Assembly: GCA_900540475.1 (NCBI GenBank)
Contig: UQGG01000002.1
Span: forward strand, 124,001 to 188,000
DNA length: 64,000 bases
Reading direction: 5' to 3'
DNA from: an uncultured Robinsoniella sp.
GTDB lineage: Bacteria > Bacillota > Clostridia > Lachnospirales > Lachnospiraceae
Positions within the stretch are counted from its first letter, which is position 1; each line of letters opens with the position of its first letter. Below are positions 17,705 through 26,021 of this stretch, piece after piece. Under the pieces are notes generated by a model. That model was not told the origin of the DNA. It worked only from the letters and a program-made list of their open reading frames with translations, and ran no database searches. The translations under genes and the position numbers were made by a program.

Positions 17705-19207
17705 CTACATTCCCTGGGTCAAATTCAGTAATGACATTAAAAAGACTCCCAGGTCTGTCATCATTTTCAGGGATCCGGTTACCATTGGAATTAGCACCAG
17801 CATTCCTGTCCCTGCTGTCTTATCTTCATTTATGATTCTTTCCGACTTATCCAAAAGCCGGTTATTACGTTCTACCAGAAATATAATCTGATTTTTGAAA
17901 TCTTCCGAGCCGGATTCAGACATGGAATACAACATCCGAAGTACGGACTGCACATCCGGCAAATCAAATCCGGACATAAATCCCAGATATGGTTCAATGG
18001 CTGCAGGATTTTTTTCTATATTATCCACTAGCTTACGTAAATCTTCTCTGAGCACATAGGGCGCCCTGTCAACAGATTTTGTCAGCGCTACCTGGGGATT
18101 GTCTGTTTGCAGCAGCAGTGACATCTCCATAATCCAGATCGGAAATGCCTTATCCACTTCCCTAACCATCCTTTTTTTCGCCATCTTAAGTCCCATCCCG
18201 GGCTGCATCAGAGCATATATAACAGCCGATGCCCCAATGACCGTAACCGGAATATTTTGAAGAATGGTTCCTGCTGCACAGATTATCAAGCAGATCCCCG
18301 CCATGAAAAAGGATTTTTGTCTTTCTTTTTTGGGATTTTGCTTCATAACCCGATCATAACATCTTTGGATCTCTTCACAGTTTTCTTCCAGGTCGTTTAA
18401 CCAGTCCACACTGAGCTTCTTCTGCCCCACATACCAGATAATAATATTACTGATCATCAAAGACATGGTTGCTGCCTGGGATAACCCGTTACCAAGCGTC
18501 TGAAAGTCTTTTGGCAGCATGAACATCGTCAGTCCGCAGATCAAAAAGGACAGTGCCAGAGAAATCGTAATCTTTACTTTGAGATTACTTCGATTCTTTT
18601 CCAATTCATAGACTCTTTCTATCCACATTCTGCGGTCTTCCAGTAGGATATCTATTGCACCGTTAAACTCGCCGCCAAAATTCTCTACCTTTATTAAAAA
18701 TTCATGTGCCTGACGCAGCCTGCGGCAGCCATAAGACTCTTCCAGCTCCAAAAATGCATCCCGGTATAAATCTCCACTTTCTGCTATGGGTTTATTTTGA
18801 ATGGCATCCATGACCTTTAGAATATGATCATGCATCTGCCCATCTGGAAATACAGCCAGTGTATCCTGCAGGGATGTGAGTATCTTAGGTCCTTTACGAA
18901 AGGAATACAGAAGCTGCTCCAGATAATTGGTTACATCCAGAAACCGTTTCTGCTGGTACATATTCTGATACGTATTCAAAATTATAAAAGGGGATAGGAA
19001 CAGAGAAAAAATCGATACAGCCAGAATATAAGGAAGCTGTAATTGATAGATGATGCTTATGATAAAAATACTGACCAGAGCCAGCAGATAAAATTTCCAA
19101 AAACCCAGCAGGGAAAAATGATACCCATACCGGTTTACTTCATACACCAGATTTCTGGGACTTAACCAGTTAAAGATGCCTGGTTTTCTTTTTCTATTCA
19201 TTGCCAA
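17705..19207 (-). CDS. TadB/TadC-like inner-membrane platform protein (possible fusion)
   Basis: A 500-residue protein with about seven hydrophobic segments (near 38-80, 210-255, 300-345 and the C-terminus) and two cytoplasmic parts that resemble T2SSF/GspF domains, around 90-205 (YLEQLLYSFRKGPKILTSLQ) and 345-470 (FPIWIMEMSLLLQTDNPQVAL). Normal TadB and TadC are about 300 residues each and separate, so this looks like a shortened fusion. The start is taken as TTG at 19207, about nine bases after GGGGAGG and overlapping the ATPase stop; ATG at 19201 is the alternative but sits 14 bases from that site. It would anchor the ATPase and pilins at the membrane. Confidence 0.83.
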   Translation of the reverse strand: MAMNRKRKPGIFNWLSPRNLVYEVNRYGYHFSLLGFWKFYLLALVSIFIISIIYQLQLPYILAVSIFSLFLSPFIILNTYQNMYQQKRFLDVTNYLEQLLYSFRKGPKILTSLQDTLAVFPDGQMHDHILKVMDAIQNKPIAESGDLYRDAFLELEESYGCRRLRQAHEFLIKVENFGGEFNGAIDILLEDRRMWIERVYELEKNRSNLKVKITISLALSFLICGLTMFMLPKDFQTLGNGLSQAATMSLMISNIIIWYVGQKKLSVDWLNDLEENCEEIQRCYDRVMKQNPKKERQKSFFMAGICLIICAAGTILQNIPVTVIGASAVIYALMQPGMGLKMAKKRMVREVDKAFPIWIMEMSLLLQTDNPQVALTKSVDRAPYVLREDLRKLVDNIEKNPAAIEPYLGFMSGFDLPDVQSVLRMLYSMSESGSEDFKNQIIFLVERNNRLLDKSERIINEDKTAGTGMLVLIPMVTGSLKMMTDLGVFLMSLLNLTQGM

Positions 19208-20268
19208 TCTTCATACCTCCCCGTTACCCGGAAGGGATTATTGATGTTGTCCTGTAAGAATTTCTTCTCAATATTCTGAGGAAGTCCGCGATGTGTCATA
19301 CTGCCATTTTCAGCAAGCATCATTACTTCATTCACCCCTTTGCCTTCATTTCTGTTATAGATACCGATTTGCTCTATAAACCGCTGGATTACTCCTGCAC
19401 TGTTAATTCGCTTTTTCAATAAAACACCTACATTCACAAAGGAATAGATATCATTTTCCATGCGGTTTGCCGAAAAGGAATCCTTCATCATATTTTGGAT
19501 TCTATCCGGGACTTTGCGAACGTCATCCGTATGCAAAGTCGTCAGACAATGGGTCCCCGTACTCATTGCCTCCAGCAGATATTTTACTTCTGTTGACCTG
19601 GCTTCCGAAAGCATAATCCACTTTGGATTTTGACGCAGACATGCTTTTATTGCCTTTGTATAGTCAAATAGTTTTTCATTTACTTTCAATTCCACTGCAT
19701 CCTTTCCGGGATTAATGTCTGCATAGTGTATCTCCAGATTGTCCTCAATTGTAATAACTCTTTCATTGTCTGGTACAAATCTGGTGAGATATTTGAGTAA
19801 TTCCGTCTTTCCCGATCCCGGCAATCCGCACATAATAATATTCATATGGGCTTTTACGGCATTTTCTAAAAACGCCATCATTTCTCCGGAACAATAGCTG
19901 TACTTCTGCATTAACGGCTCGGACAGCCGACGGCAGGGATCTGTTTTCCGGATGGATACCGATCTGCCCGTACTGGCTACGCTTTCATGTATAATTGATA
20001 TTCTCAGTGTTTTTGTTTCTGCCTCCAGCAGATTTTCATTTTTATTAAAGTTTGCGCTGACCGCATTGGACAGGCGCATACTGAACTGATTAATAAAATT
20101 CGGTGTTACTTCTATGTCTTTTGCAAGGAACCGTCCCTTTTCCAGGTGATCTATCCAGGTATCTCTGCCATTATAATTAATGTCCGTTACCAGGTCATCC
20201 TTGACATACTTTAAGAAAGGTCCATAATTTTCTTCTTTAAAAGTCCAAAAATCATCTTTAAGATTAAT
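19198..20268 (-). CDS. Tad/CpaF-family secretion ATPase, probable non-ATG start
   Basis: Energises pilus assembly. In the 356-residue reading: N-terminal DDLVTDINYNGRDTWIDH, LEAETKTLRISIIHES, Walker A GLPGSGKT (148-155), Walker B-like KWIMLSEAR (216-224), and the His box TLHTDD (about 243-249). The first ATG in frame is at 20079 and would delete the conserved first 63 residues. The frame is open back to about 20405 without ATG, GTG or TTG. The ribosome site AAAGGAG lies eight bases before an in-frame ATT (20268), so ATT initiation is the simplest reading; a CTG at 20331 or an undetected frameshift are alternatives. TadA proteins are often 400 or more residues. It overlaps the next gene by 10 bases. 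Confidence 0.82.
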   Translation of the reverse strand: MNLKDDFWTFKEENYGPFLKYVKDDLVTDINYNGRDTWIDHLEKGRFLAKDIEVTPNFINQFSMRLSNAVSANFNKNENLLEAETKTLRISIIHESVASTGRSVSIRKTDPCRRLSEPLMQKYSYCSGEMMAFLENAVKAHMNIIMCGLPGSGKTELLKYLTRFVPDNERVITIEDNLEIHYADINPGKDAVELKVNEKLFDYTKAIKACLRQNPKWIMLSEARSTEVKYLLEAMSTGTHCLTTLHTDDVRKVPDRIQNMMKDSFSANRMENDIYSFVNVGVLLKKRINSAGVIQRFIEQIGIYNRNEGKGVNEVMMLAENGSMTHRGLPQNIEKKFLQDNINNPFRVTGRYEDWQ

Positions 20269-20324
20269 ATTGCATTCTCCTTTCTTTTTGCAGGAACCTG
20301 TTACAGTCCCTGCATTTTCCTGTA

Positions 20325-20504
20325 CTACCAGGGCATTGTAATTTGAGGTGGACTTGTGATACCGGATTTGGTAATGAAATTTGTAACGGTGGCTGCGACT
20401 GCTTCACCGATATAATGACCTAATGGGGTTGCCAGTAAAACCATAATCAATGCAATAATTGCAACAATTATGATTATACCGTATTCCTCCAGAAATGCTT
20501 TCAT
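20325..20504 (-). CDS. Flp-like pilin, first gene of the Tad-like operon (59 aa)
   Basis: Reads MKAFLEEYGIIIIVAIIALI with a strong transmembrane helix, then a short tail (YIGEAVAATVTNFITKSGI) ending PQITMPW. GEAV/VTNFI is compatible with a Flp pilin body. AAGGAGG is nine bases before the ATG at 20504; upstream in-frame codons (from 20525) would swallow this site. With Met-Lys as the leader, Glu is +5 and Tyr +6, matching the mature Flp motif. Being the first gene after a good promoter, it is the best candidate for the major pilin. Confidence 0.78.
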   Translation of the reverse strand: MKAFLEEYGIIIIVAIIALIMVLLATPLGHYIGEAVAATVTNFITKSGITSPPQITMPW

Positions 20505-20647
20505 AGGCATATTCCTCCTTTCCATATTTTTCTATAGAGAATCCCTATATAAAGTCAGAGATGTTCTATCATAGTAATCCTTAATGCTGTTTTAAAAATG
20601 GGAAAATCTTTGGCGAATGCCAGAATTTATATTTGTAAGATATCCAT

Positions 20648-20676
20648 ACTTTAACATAAGATGTTTTCTTTGTCAA
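20648..20676 (-). promoter_or_regulatory. Promoter of the Tad-like operon
   Basis: Minus strand TTGACA (20676-20671), 17-base spacer, TAAAGT (20653-20648). The leader to the first pilin ATG is about 135 bases. No other strong promoter was noticed between here and the giant adhesin gene, in line with one long transcript. Confidence 0.72.
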
Positions 20677-20681
20677 TAGAA

Positions 20682-20721
20682 AAAGAGTGATGTTTTTTAT
20701 TTTTTTCAAACATCACTCTTT
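20682..20721 (-). terminator. Terminator after truA
   Basis: AAAGAGTGATGTTT (20682-20695) pairs perfectly with AAACATCACTCTTT (20708-20721) over a 12-base loop; a T run follows on the minus strand. The truA stop codon is inside the stem. It insulates the Tad-like operon from the ECF unit. Confidence 0.88.
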
Positions 20722-21459
20722 ATCTTTATATTCTATTTTTACCAGCGTCAGCCCTTCCGGCCTTGCTGTTTCACCTGCTTTTTTCCGATCTCTGCCTTCT
20801 AAAATCTCCATTATATACTCCGGTTCAAAGCTTCCATTCCCTACCCGGATAAGTGTACCTGCGATAATCCGGATCATATTATACAAAAATCCATTACCCC
20901 GGACACGGATTGTAATCAGGTCATCCTTTTTGTCAATATCCAGTGAATAGATGGTTCTTACCGTATTTGTGATTTCCGGTTTGTGGGTACAAAGTCCCGC
21001 AAAATCGTGTTCACCAATCATATAAGCAGCCGCTTTTTGCATGCGCTTCACATCCAGGGGAATATAATAGAACAGGGAATACAGGCGGCGAACAGGATCC
21101 TGAAAACGTTTATTTAAAATTTTATACTCATATGTCTTCACTGTTTTGCAGAATCTCGGATGAAAATCTTCGGATACCTCGCTTGATTCCTGGATGCGGA
21201 TATCTGCCGGGAGCCTGGTATTCATGGCATAAGAAATCTTATCTGCCGGCATTCTCGCCATTGTATCAAACACAGCTACATTTCCCAGGGCGTGTACCCC
21301 GGCATCTGTCCTGCTGGCACCGATCACCTTAATTTCCTCTTGCAGCAGTTCGGAAAGATGACGATTCAATTCATCCTCAATCGTATTTCCATTGGGCTGA
21401 ACCTGCCAGCCGCAGTAATTTGTACCATCGTAAGCAACTACTAATTTTACTCGTTTCAT
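20713..21459 (-). CDS. truA: tRNA pseudouridine(38-40) synthase TruA
   Basis: Isomerises uridines 38-40 of the anticodon arm in tRNA. Seen in the 248 residues: YDGTNYCGWQVQPN, the catalytic Asp in GASRTDAGVHALGNV, FHPRFCKTVKTYEYKI, and GNGFLYNMIRIIAGTLIRVG. ATG at 21459 follows AAAGG by eight bases; a GTG at 21468 is open but overlaps that site. It ends the ecfA1-ecfA2-ecfT-truA unit, an order widespread in Firmicutes. Confidence 0.96.
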   Translation of the reverse strand: MKRVKLVVAYDGTNYCGWQVQPNGNTIEDELNRHLSELLQEEIKVIGASRTDAGVHALGNVAVFDTMARMPADKISYAMNTRLPADIRIQESSEVSEDFHPRFCKTVKTYEYKILNKRFQDPVRRLYSLFYYIPLDVKRMQKAAAYMIGEHDFAGLCTHKPEITNTVRTIYSLDIDKKDDLITIRVRGNGFLYNMIRIIAGTLIRVGNGSFEPEYIMEILEGRDRKKAGETARPEGLTLVKIEYKDKE

Positions 21460-21517
21460 GTCACACACCTTTTACAGACTACTTTTTATACACTATTTTT
21501 TTACAGAACTCCAGAAT

Positions 21518-22336
21518 TTACATCTTTACATACAATTTTATTAATATCATCCCTGCCAGATAAACCAGGAGGCAGATATAAGCTGCATAATCCTGCTTCT
21601 TATAAACCAGAGGTTTCATCTTAGTTCTTCCTTCACCACCATGATAACCCCGGGCTTCCATAGCCATTGCCAGATCATTTGCCCTGCGAAATGCAGAGAT
21701 GAACAGCGGTACCAGCAGCGGTACCAGGTTCTTTGCCTTTTGTATCAGATTCCCATTTTCAAAATCAGCTCCCCGGGCCATCTGGGCTTTCATAATTTTA
21801 TCCGTTTCTTCTAACAAAATTGGAATAAACCGAAGGGCGATGGACATCATCATAGCTACTTCATGTACCGGCACACGCAGTTTATTCAGGGGACGCAGCC
21901 CTTTTTCCATACCGTCTGTCAATTGGTTCGGCGTGGTGGTCAACGTCATGACAGAAGATCCGATAATCAGAAATGCCAGACGAAGTGCCATAAAGACTGC
22001 CGTTTCGATTCCCTCCCGGGTAATCGTAAACTTCCATATTGTCAGAACCGGGGTTCCTCCCGTCAGGAACAGGTTAAAAACAACCGTGATCATGAGTAGG
22101 ATCATAATGGTCTTCAGCCCTTTTATCATAAATTTAAAAGGTACTTTTGACATCTTAATCACGACACCCAGGCAGACGGCAGCAAATGCATAAGCAATAA
22201 ACGACCGTACAATAAATAACGATACGATAAATACAATTGTACCAACTAATTTAGTCCTGGGGTCAAGACGGTGAATGGGAGATTTCACCGGATAATATTG
22301 TCCTAATGTAATATCTCTTATCATATTTATAACCAT
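21518..22336 (-). CDS. ecfT: ECF transporter transmembrane protein EcfT
   Basis: The shared membrane scaffold of energy-coupling-factor vitamin importers, binding both ATPases and exchangeable S-components. The 272 residues show LGQYYPVKSPIHRLDPRTKLV at the start, several transmembrane segments, and the two Ala-Arg-Gly signatures (AQMARGADF and AMEARGYHGG) that dock into the ATPases. Start 22336 is used; the ATG at 22324 is possible. No S-component gene lies in the window, so this is the general module. Confidence 0.94.
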   Translation of the reverse strand: MVINMIRDITLGQYYPVKSPIHRLDPRTKLVGTIVFIVSLFIVRSFIAYAFAAVCLGVVIKMSKVPFKFMIKGLKTIMILLMITVVFNLFLTGGTPVLTIWKFTITREGIETAVFMALRLAFLIIGSSVMTLTTTPNQLTDGMEKGLRPLNKLRVPVHEVAMMMSIALRFIPILLEETDKIMKAQMARGADFENGNLIQKAKNLVPLLVPLFISAFRRANDLAMAMEARGYHGGEGRTKMKPLVYKKQDYAAYICLLVYLAGMILIKLYVKM

Positions 22337-22402
22337 TGCATATCACAGGATCTCCTGTAATACTGGCTTCCTTTCCATTTCTCAATTTTATGGCACCAGG
22401 CA

Positions 22403-23263
22403 CTATAGCATACTTCTGCCTTTCATAGCTTTTAAGATAGCATCCCTTGCCTCTTCAACCGTGGTAGCGCTGGTATCTATCTTCCATCCTTTGCTTTCCA
22501 GGGCCTTTACGGCATAAGTGACCTGCGGCGCAGCCAAACCAATTGCTTCCAGCTCTTTATAGTGCTGGAACACATGCTTTGGCTTGTCATCAAACATGAT
22601 CTTTCCTTTGTTCATAACGATAATCCGCTCTACATACCTTGCAACATCTTCCATACTATGTGATACCAGTACAACTGTTATTTTCCGCTCCCTGTGAAGT
22701 TTTGCAATCTGATCCAGAATATCATCCCTGCCTTTGGGATCCAGCCCTGCGGTGGGCTCGTCTAAAATCAGCATTTTCGGCTGCATTGCAAGAATTCCGG
22801 CAATGGCTACTCTTCTCTTTTGTCCGCCGGACAGCTCAAACGGAGATTTCTTATAATATTTTTCCTTGAGACCTACCTGCCGAAGTGCCTCTAATGCCCG
22901 CGCTTCCGTTTCTTCCTTTGACAATCCCTGATTTTTGGGACCAAAGCAGACATCCGTAAACACATCAATTTCAAATAACTGGTGCTCCGGGTACTGAAAT
23001 ACCAGTCCTACCTGATTTCTGAGGCTGCGCATATCAAATCCATCCTGATAAATATCCTCCCCATCGTAATAAATTTTACCGGAGGTTCCTTTCACAAGAC
23101 CATTTAAATGCTGGATCAGTGTTGATTTACCGGAACCGGTATGGCCAATAATTCCAATAAATTGATCATCTGGGATCTCCAGATTAATTTGATCCAGAGC
23201 TTTCTTTTCAAATGCTGTTCCTTCACTGTACACATAACTTAAATTTTCTATTTTCATCGACAT
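22403..23263 (-). CDS. ecfA2: ECF transporter ATPase EcfA2
   Basis: A 286-residue ATPase. Seen: Walker A GHTGSGKST, Q-loop FQYPEHQLFE, signature LSGGQKRRVAIAG, Walker B MLILDEPTAGLDP, and His in VSHSM. FQYPEHQLFE and the fuller N-terminus with Y-S-E-G-T-A-F mark the A2 type. It overlaps the end of ecfA1 by 10 bases, which implies coupled translation and equal production of the two ATPases. Confidence 0.95.
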   Translation of the reverse strand: MSMKIENLSYVYSEGTAFEKKALDQINLEIPDDQFIGIIGHTGSGKSTLIQHLNGLVKGTSGKIYYDGEDIYQDGFDMRSLRNQVGLVFQYPEHQLFEIDVFTDVCFGPKNQGLSKEETEARALEALRQVGLKEKYYKKSPFELSGGQKRRVAIAGILAMQPKMLILDEPTAGLDPKGRDDILDQIAKLHRERKITVVLVSHSMEDVARYVERIIVMNKGKIMFDDKPKHVFQHYKELEAIGLAAPQVTYAVKALESKGWKIDTSATTVEEARDAILKAMKGRSML

Positions 23264-24099
23264 AGTTCATTCACCAACTCATCTACACTTAAAATGCCCT
23301 CCGGCAGATCTGCGCCTGACTTTCTTAATTCATGCGCCAACAATGTTACCTGGGGTACATCCAGACGATATTTTTTTAAAGTGTCAACCTGGGAAAATAT
23401 CTTCCGGGGTGTTCCCTGCATGACAACTTTTCCCTCATCCATTACAATTACTTTATCAGCATGAATTACTTCTTCCATATAATGGGTAATGAGAATTACC
23501 GTTACCTCTTCTACCTGGTTTAATGCCCGTATGGTACGGATGACTTCTTTTCTACCTGTTGGATCTAACATTGCGGTTGGCTCATCCAGGACAATACACT
23601 TCGGATGCATAGCCACCACACCTGCGATGGCAACACGCTGCTTTTGACCGCCGGAGAGCTTGTTGGGAGAAGCCTCCCGATATTCCCACATCCCTACCGC
23701 TTTCAGACTTTCCTCCACACGTTCCCAGATTTCTTTGGATTCCACTCCCATATTTTCCGGTCCAAAACCTACGTCTTCTTCCACTACGGTTCCTATAATC
23801 TGATTATCCGGATTCTGGAATACCATTCCTGCCGTCTGACGGATCTCCCATACCTTATTATCATCCCGGGTATCCATCCCATCTACATAAAGCGTCCCTT
23901 CCGTAGGTATCAGGATGGCATTCAGATGTTTTGCCAGGGTAGATTTTCCGGAACCGTTATGTCCCAGTATTGCAATAAAATCCCCTTTTTTTACATCCAG
24001 ATCCACATGGTCAATCGCTCTCTGGGTAGATTCCACATTTCCATCTTCACCATATTTAAAATATTCATATACAAGCTTGCTTGCTTTTATAATTCCCAT
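23254..24099 (-). CDS. ecfA1: ECF transporter ATPase EcfA1
   Basis: A 281-residue ATPase partner of EcfA2. Seen: Walker A GHNGSGKST, Q-loop FQNPDNQIIG (the A1 hallmark), signature LSGGQKQRVAIAG, Walker B CIVLDEPTAMLDP. The frame is open for 50 residues upstream of the true start, but AGGTGA lies just before the ATG at 24099. It is first in the transcript and follows a TTGTAA/TACAAT promoter. Confidence 0.95.
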   Translation of the reverse strand: MGIIKASKLVYEYFKYGEDGNVESTQRAIDHVDLDVKKGDFIAILGHNGSGKSTLAKHLNAILIPTEGTLYVDGMDTRDDNKVWEIRQTAGMVFQNPDNQIIGTVVEEDVGFGPENMGVESKEIWERVEESLKAVGMWEYREASPNKLSGGQKQRVAIAGVVAMHPKCIVLDEPTAMLDPTGRKEVIRTIRALNQVEEVTVILITHYMEEVIHADKVIVMDEGKVVMQGTPRKIFSQVDTLKKYRLDVPQVTLLAHELRKSGADLPEGILSVDELVNELCR

Positions 24100-24146
24100 A
24101 TTGTCACCTGTTTTAGTTTCATTGTTAACAATTCTAATCTTTGTAT

Positions 24147-24175
24147 ATTGTATATGATTTAGTGAATTTTTACAA
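24147..24175 (-). promoter_or_regulatory. Promoter of ecfA1-ecfA2-ecfT-truA
   Basis: Minus strand TTGTAA (24175-24170), 17-base spacer, TACAAT (24152-24147); transcript start about 40 bases before the ecfA1 ATG. Confidence 0.6.
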
Positions 24176-24263
24176 GGACTTTCGGGATGAGAATTTCTAA
24201 AATGATTCTGTAAACTTTCTAAAATAAAAAAGCATTGTAGGAATAGCATCCCAATCTCTTCTA

Positions 24264-24272
24264 TGGTATAAT
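24264..24272 (+). promoter_or_regulatory. Extended -10 promoter of the DUF3788 gene
   Basis: TGGTATAAT, an extended -10 element, with no clear -35 box. It lies about 48 bases before the ATG at 24320. Confidence 0.5.
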
Positions 24273-24319
24273 CGGTTTTTAATGTCGTGTAAACAAGAAT
24301 TAGTCAGGAGGTATCACTT

Positions 24320-24736
24320 ATGACCTGGGATGCATTATATCCGAAAACCACTATGCCTGATTTTGAACAGATCGGTGCATATATCCAGAATCCCCTGTGG
24401 AACCAGATGCACGCCTATTTGACAGAAACATATAACGCCCTTCCCAAAATAGAATACAGTGGCTGTTCCTTAAAGGGCTGGAATATAAAATACAGGAAAA
24501 AAGGTAAAAATTTATGTACAATTTATCCTCAGGAAGGCTGTTTTAAAATTCTGGTCATTGCCAGTGAACGTCAACAGGTGGAAATAGAATTTTTCATCCA
24601 GACCTGCTGCCGTGAAGTTCAGGAAGCGTATGAAAACACAAAGTTCTTTAATGGCGGAAAATGGCTGTTTTTGGACATCACAGATACTAAAATCCAAAAG
24701 GATATATTGGAACTCATACATTTCCGTACACTGTAA
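24320..24736 (+). CDS. DUF3788 family protein
   Basis: A 138-residue soluble protein with the family pattern: P-x-x-x-Y-N-A-L near 40, YSGCSLKGWNIKYRKKGKNLCTIYP in the middle, a beta strand of FKILVIAS and a Trp-Leu-x-Ile-x-D near the end. No catalytic role is established for the family. It has its own promoter and AGGAGGT site and is alone between a divergent ECF operon and a bidirectional terminator. Confidence 0.85.
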   Translation: MTWDALYPKTTMPDFEQIGAYIQNPLWNQMHAYLTETYNALPKIEYSGCSLKGWNIKYRKKGKNLCTIYPQEGCFKILVIASERQQVEIEFFIQTCCREVQEAYENTKFFNGGKWLFLDITDTKIQKDILELIHFRTL

Positions 24737-24768
24737 TCTAAAGTAACCACAAAAAAAGAGCATAAAAG

Positions 24769-24803
24769 GAGTGCGGATAAGTTTGGACAACTTTATCCCA
24801 CTC
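24769..24803. terminator. Bidirectional terminator between DUF3788 and LacI genes
   Basis: GAGTG-CGGATAA-GTT pairs with AAC-TTTATCC-CACTC, with one small bulge, 24769-24803. T-rich runs follow on both strands. The region 24804-24896 shows no other feature. Confidence 0.7.
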
Positions 24804-24896
24804 TTTATTATACTCCCATCATGATTAACGCCGTCACTATTGACAGACTCCGGTATTTCTTACCTATTATCAAAATTATTTATAATTACATTTCCG

Positions 24897-25925
24897 TTAT
24901 ATCTTTTTTACCGACTTGCCCTCAATCAGTTCACCTTCAAATACCCTCTGCCGTTCCTTGGCACCATTTAAAATCACATCAAACAGCATCTTTATCGTAG
25001 CTTCTGCCATCTCCTCTACCGGCTGGCGGATCGTTGTAATAGACGGGTGATAGTAAGCTGCCATCTCCAGACCATCAAATCCAGCCACCGAATAGTGCTC
25101 CGGCACGCTTTTACCGGCATCAAATATAGCTTTGCAGCATCCAATGGCAATACTGTCGGAAATAGCAAAGACAGCAGTGAAATCCTTCCCGGATTCCAAA
25201 AGTTCCCTGGTTACCGCATAGCCGTTTTCCATGGAATAGCTGTCCACATCATCTTTCATCCGGGCAACATAGGATTCGTCATATGCAATTCCGTTTTCCT
25301 CCAGCGCTCTTTTATACCCCTCCAGGCGAAGCATTCCTATACTCTCATCATCTTCGCCGGAAGCAATGATTGCAATTTTGCGGTGACCCTGTCCGATCAA
25401 ATAACGAACCATCTTGGCACTTTCCTCTACATCATCTACATAGACGCTGGAATATTTTTCACTTCCGGATTGATCCCGCAGTCCAATGGTGCTGAGTACA
25501 AAAGGTACTGGAATCTGCTCCAGCTTCTCCTGGGAGTGGGAAAAGTGACCGCCCAAAAATACAATTCCGTTCAGCCTTTTCTCCTTCTCCAGACGGATTG
25601 CAACATCCACCTCATCCTGGTGGTCATCCACATGCTGAAGCACAAACGTATATTTCTTTTCCTGAATCTCCTGCTCAAAAACCTTGATCATCTTGCTGAA
25701 AAACGGATTTGTAATTCCCTTGATTAATACTGCGATTGCCTTGGCATCTGCCCTTTTTAGATTCCTGGCGCTGTTGTTGGGCACGTAATGATAATCTTTA
25801 ATTACTTCCATGATTTTCTGCTTAGTCTCTTCATTAATATCCGGATGATTATTCATCGCCCTTGACACAGTACTCACACCAACACCACATAATTTTGCTA
25901 TATCCTTAATCGTAATTGTTTCCAT
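24897..25925 (-). CDS. LacI-family transcriptional regulator
   Basis: A 342-residue repressor. N-terminal helix-turn-helix METITIKDIAKLCGVGVSTVSRAMNNHPDI is typical of LacI/GalR; a periplasmic-binding-protein-like effector domain follows (VLIKGITNPFF, GHRKIAIIASG, SVAGFDGLEMAAYYHPSITTIRQP). The start at 25925 is set by AAGAGGAAAACC; an open extension runs to 25967. It is the last gene of the hexuronate block (sensor kinases, uxuA, gntP), so it probably answers a hexuronate-pathway metabolite, though it could act on malQ. Confidence 0.93.
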   Translation of the reverse strand: METITIKDIAKLCGVGVSTVSRAMNNHPDINEETKQKIMEVIKDYHYVPNNSARNLKRADAKAIAVLIKGITNPFFSKMIKVFEQEIQEKKYTFVLQHVDDHQDEVDVAIRLEKEKRLNGIVFLGGHFSHSQEKLEQIPVPFVLSTIGLRDQSGSEKYSSVYVDDVEESAKMVRYLIGQGHRKIAIIASGEDDESIGMLRLEGYKRALEENGIAYDESYVARMKDDVDSYSMENGYAVTRELLESGKDFTAVFAISDSIAIGCCKAIFDAGKSVPEHYSVAGFDGLEMAAYYHPSITTIRQPVEEMAEATIKMLFDVILNGAKERQRVFEGELIEGKSVKKI

Positions 25926-26021
25926 TGGTTTTCCTCTTCCCGATATCTGATAGTAAAAGTATATCAACTGATGAATAAAAATTCAAGAAAAATAAGACAC
26001 AATGGAAAACTCAACGGAAAA

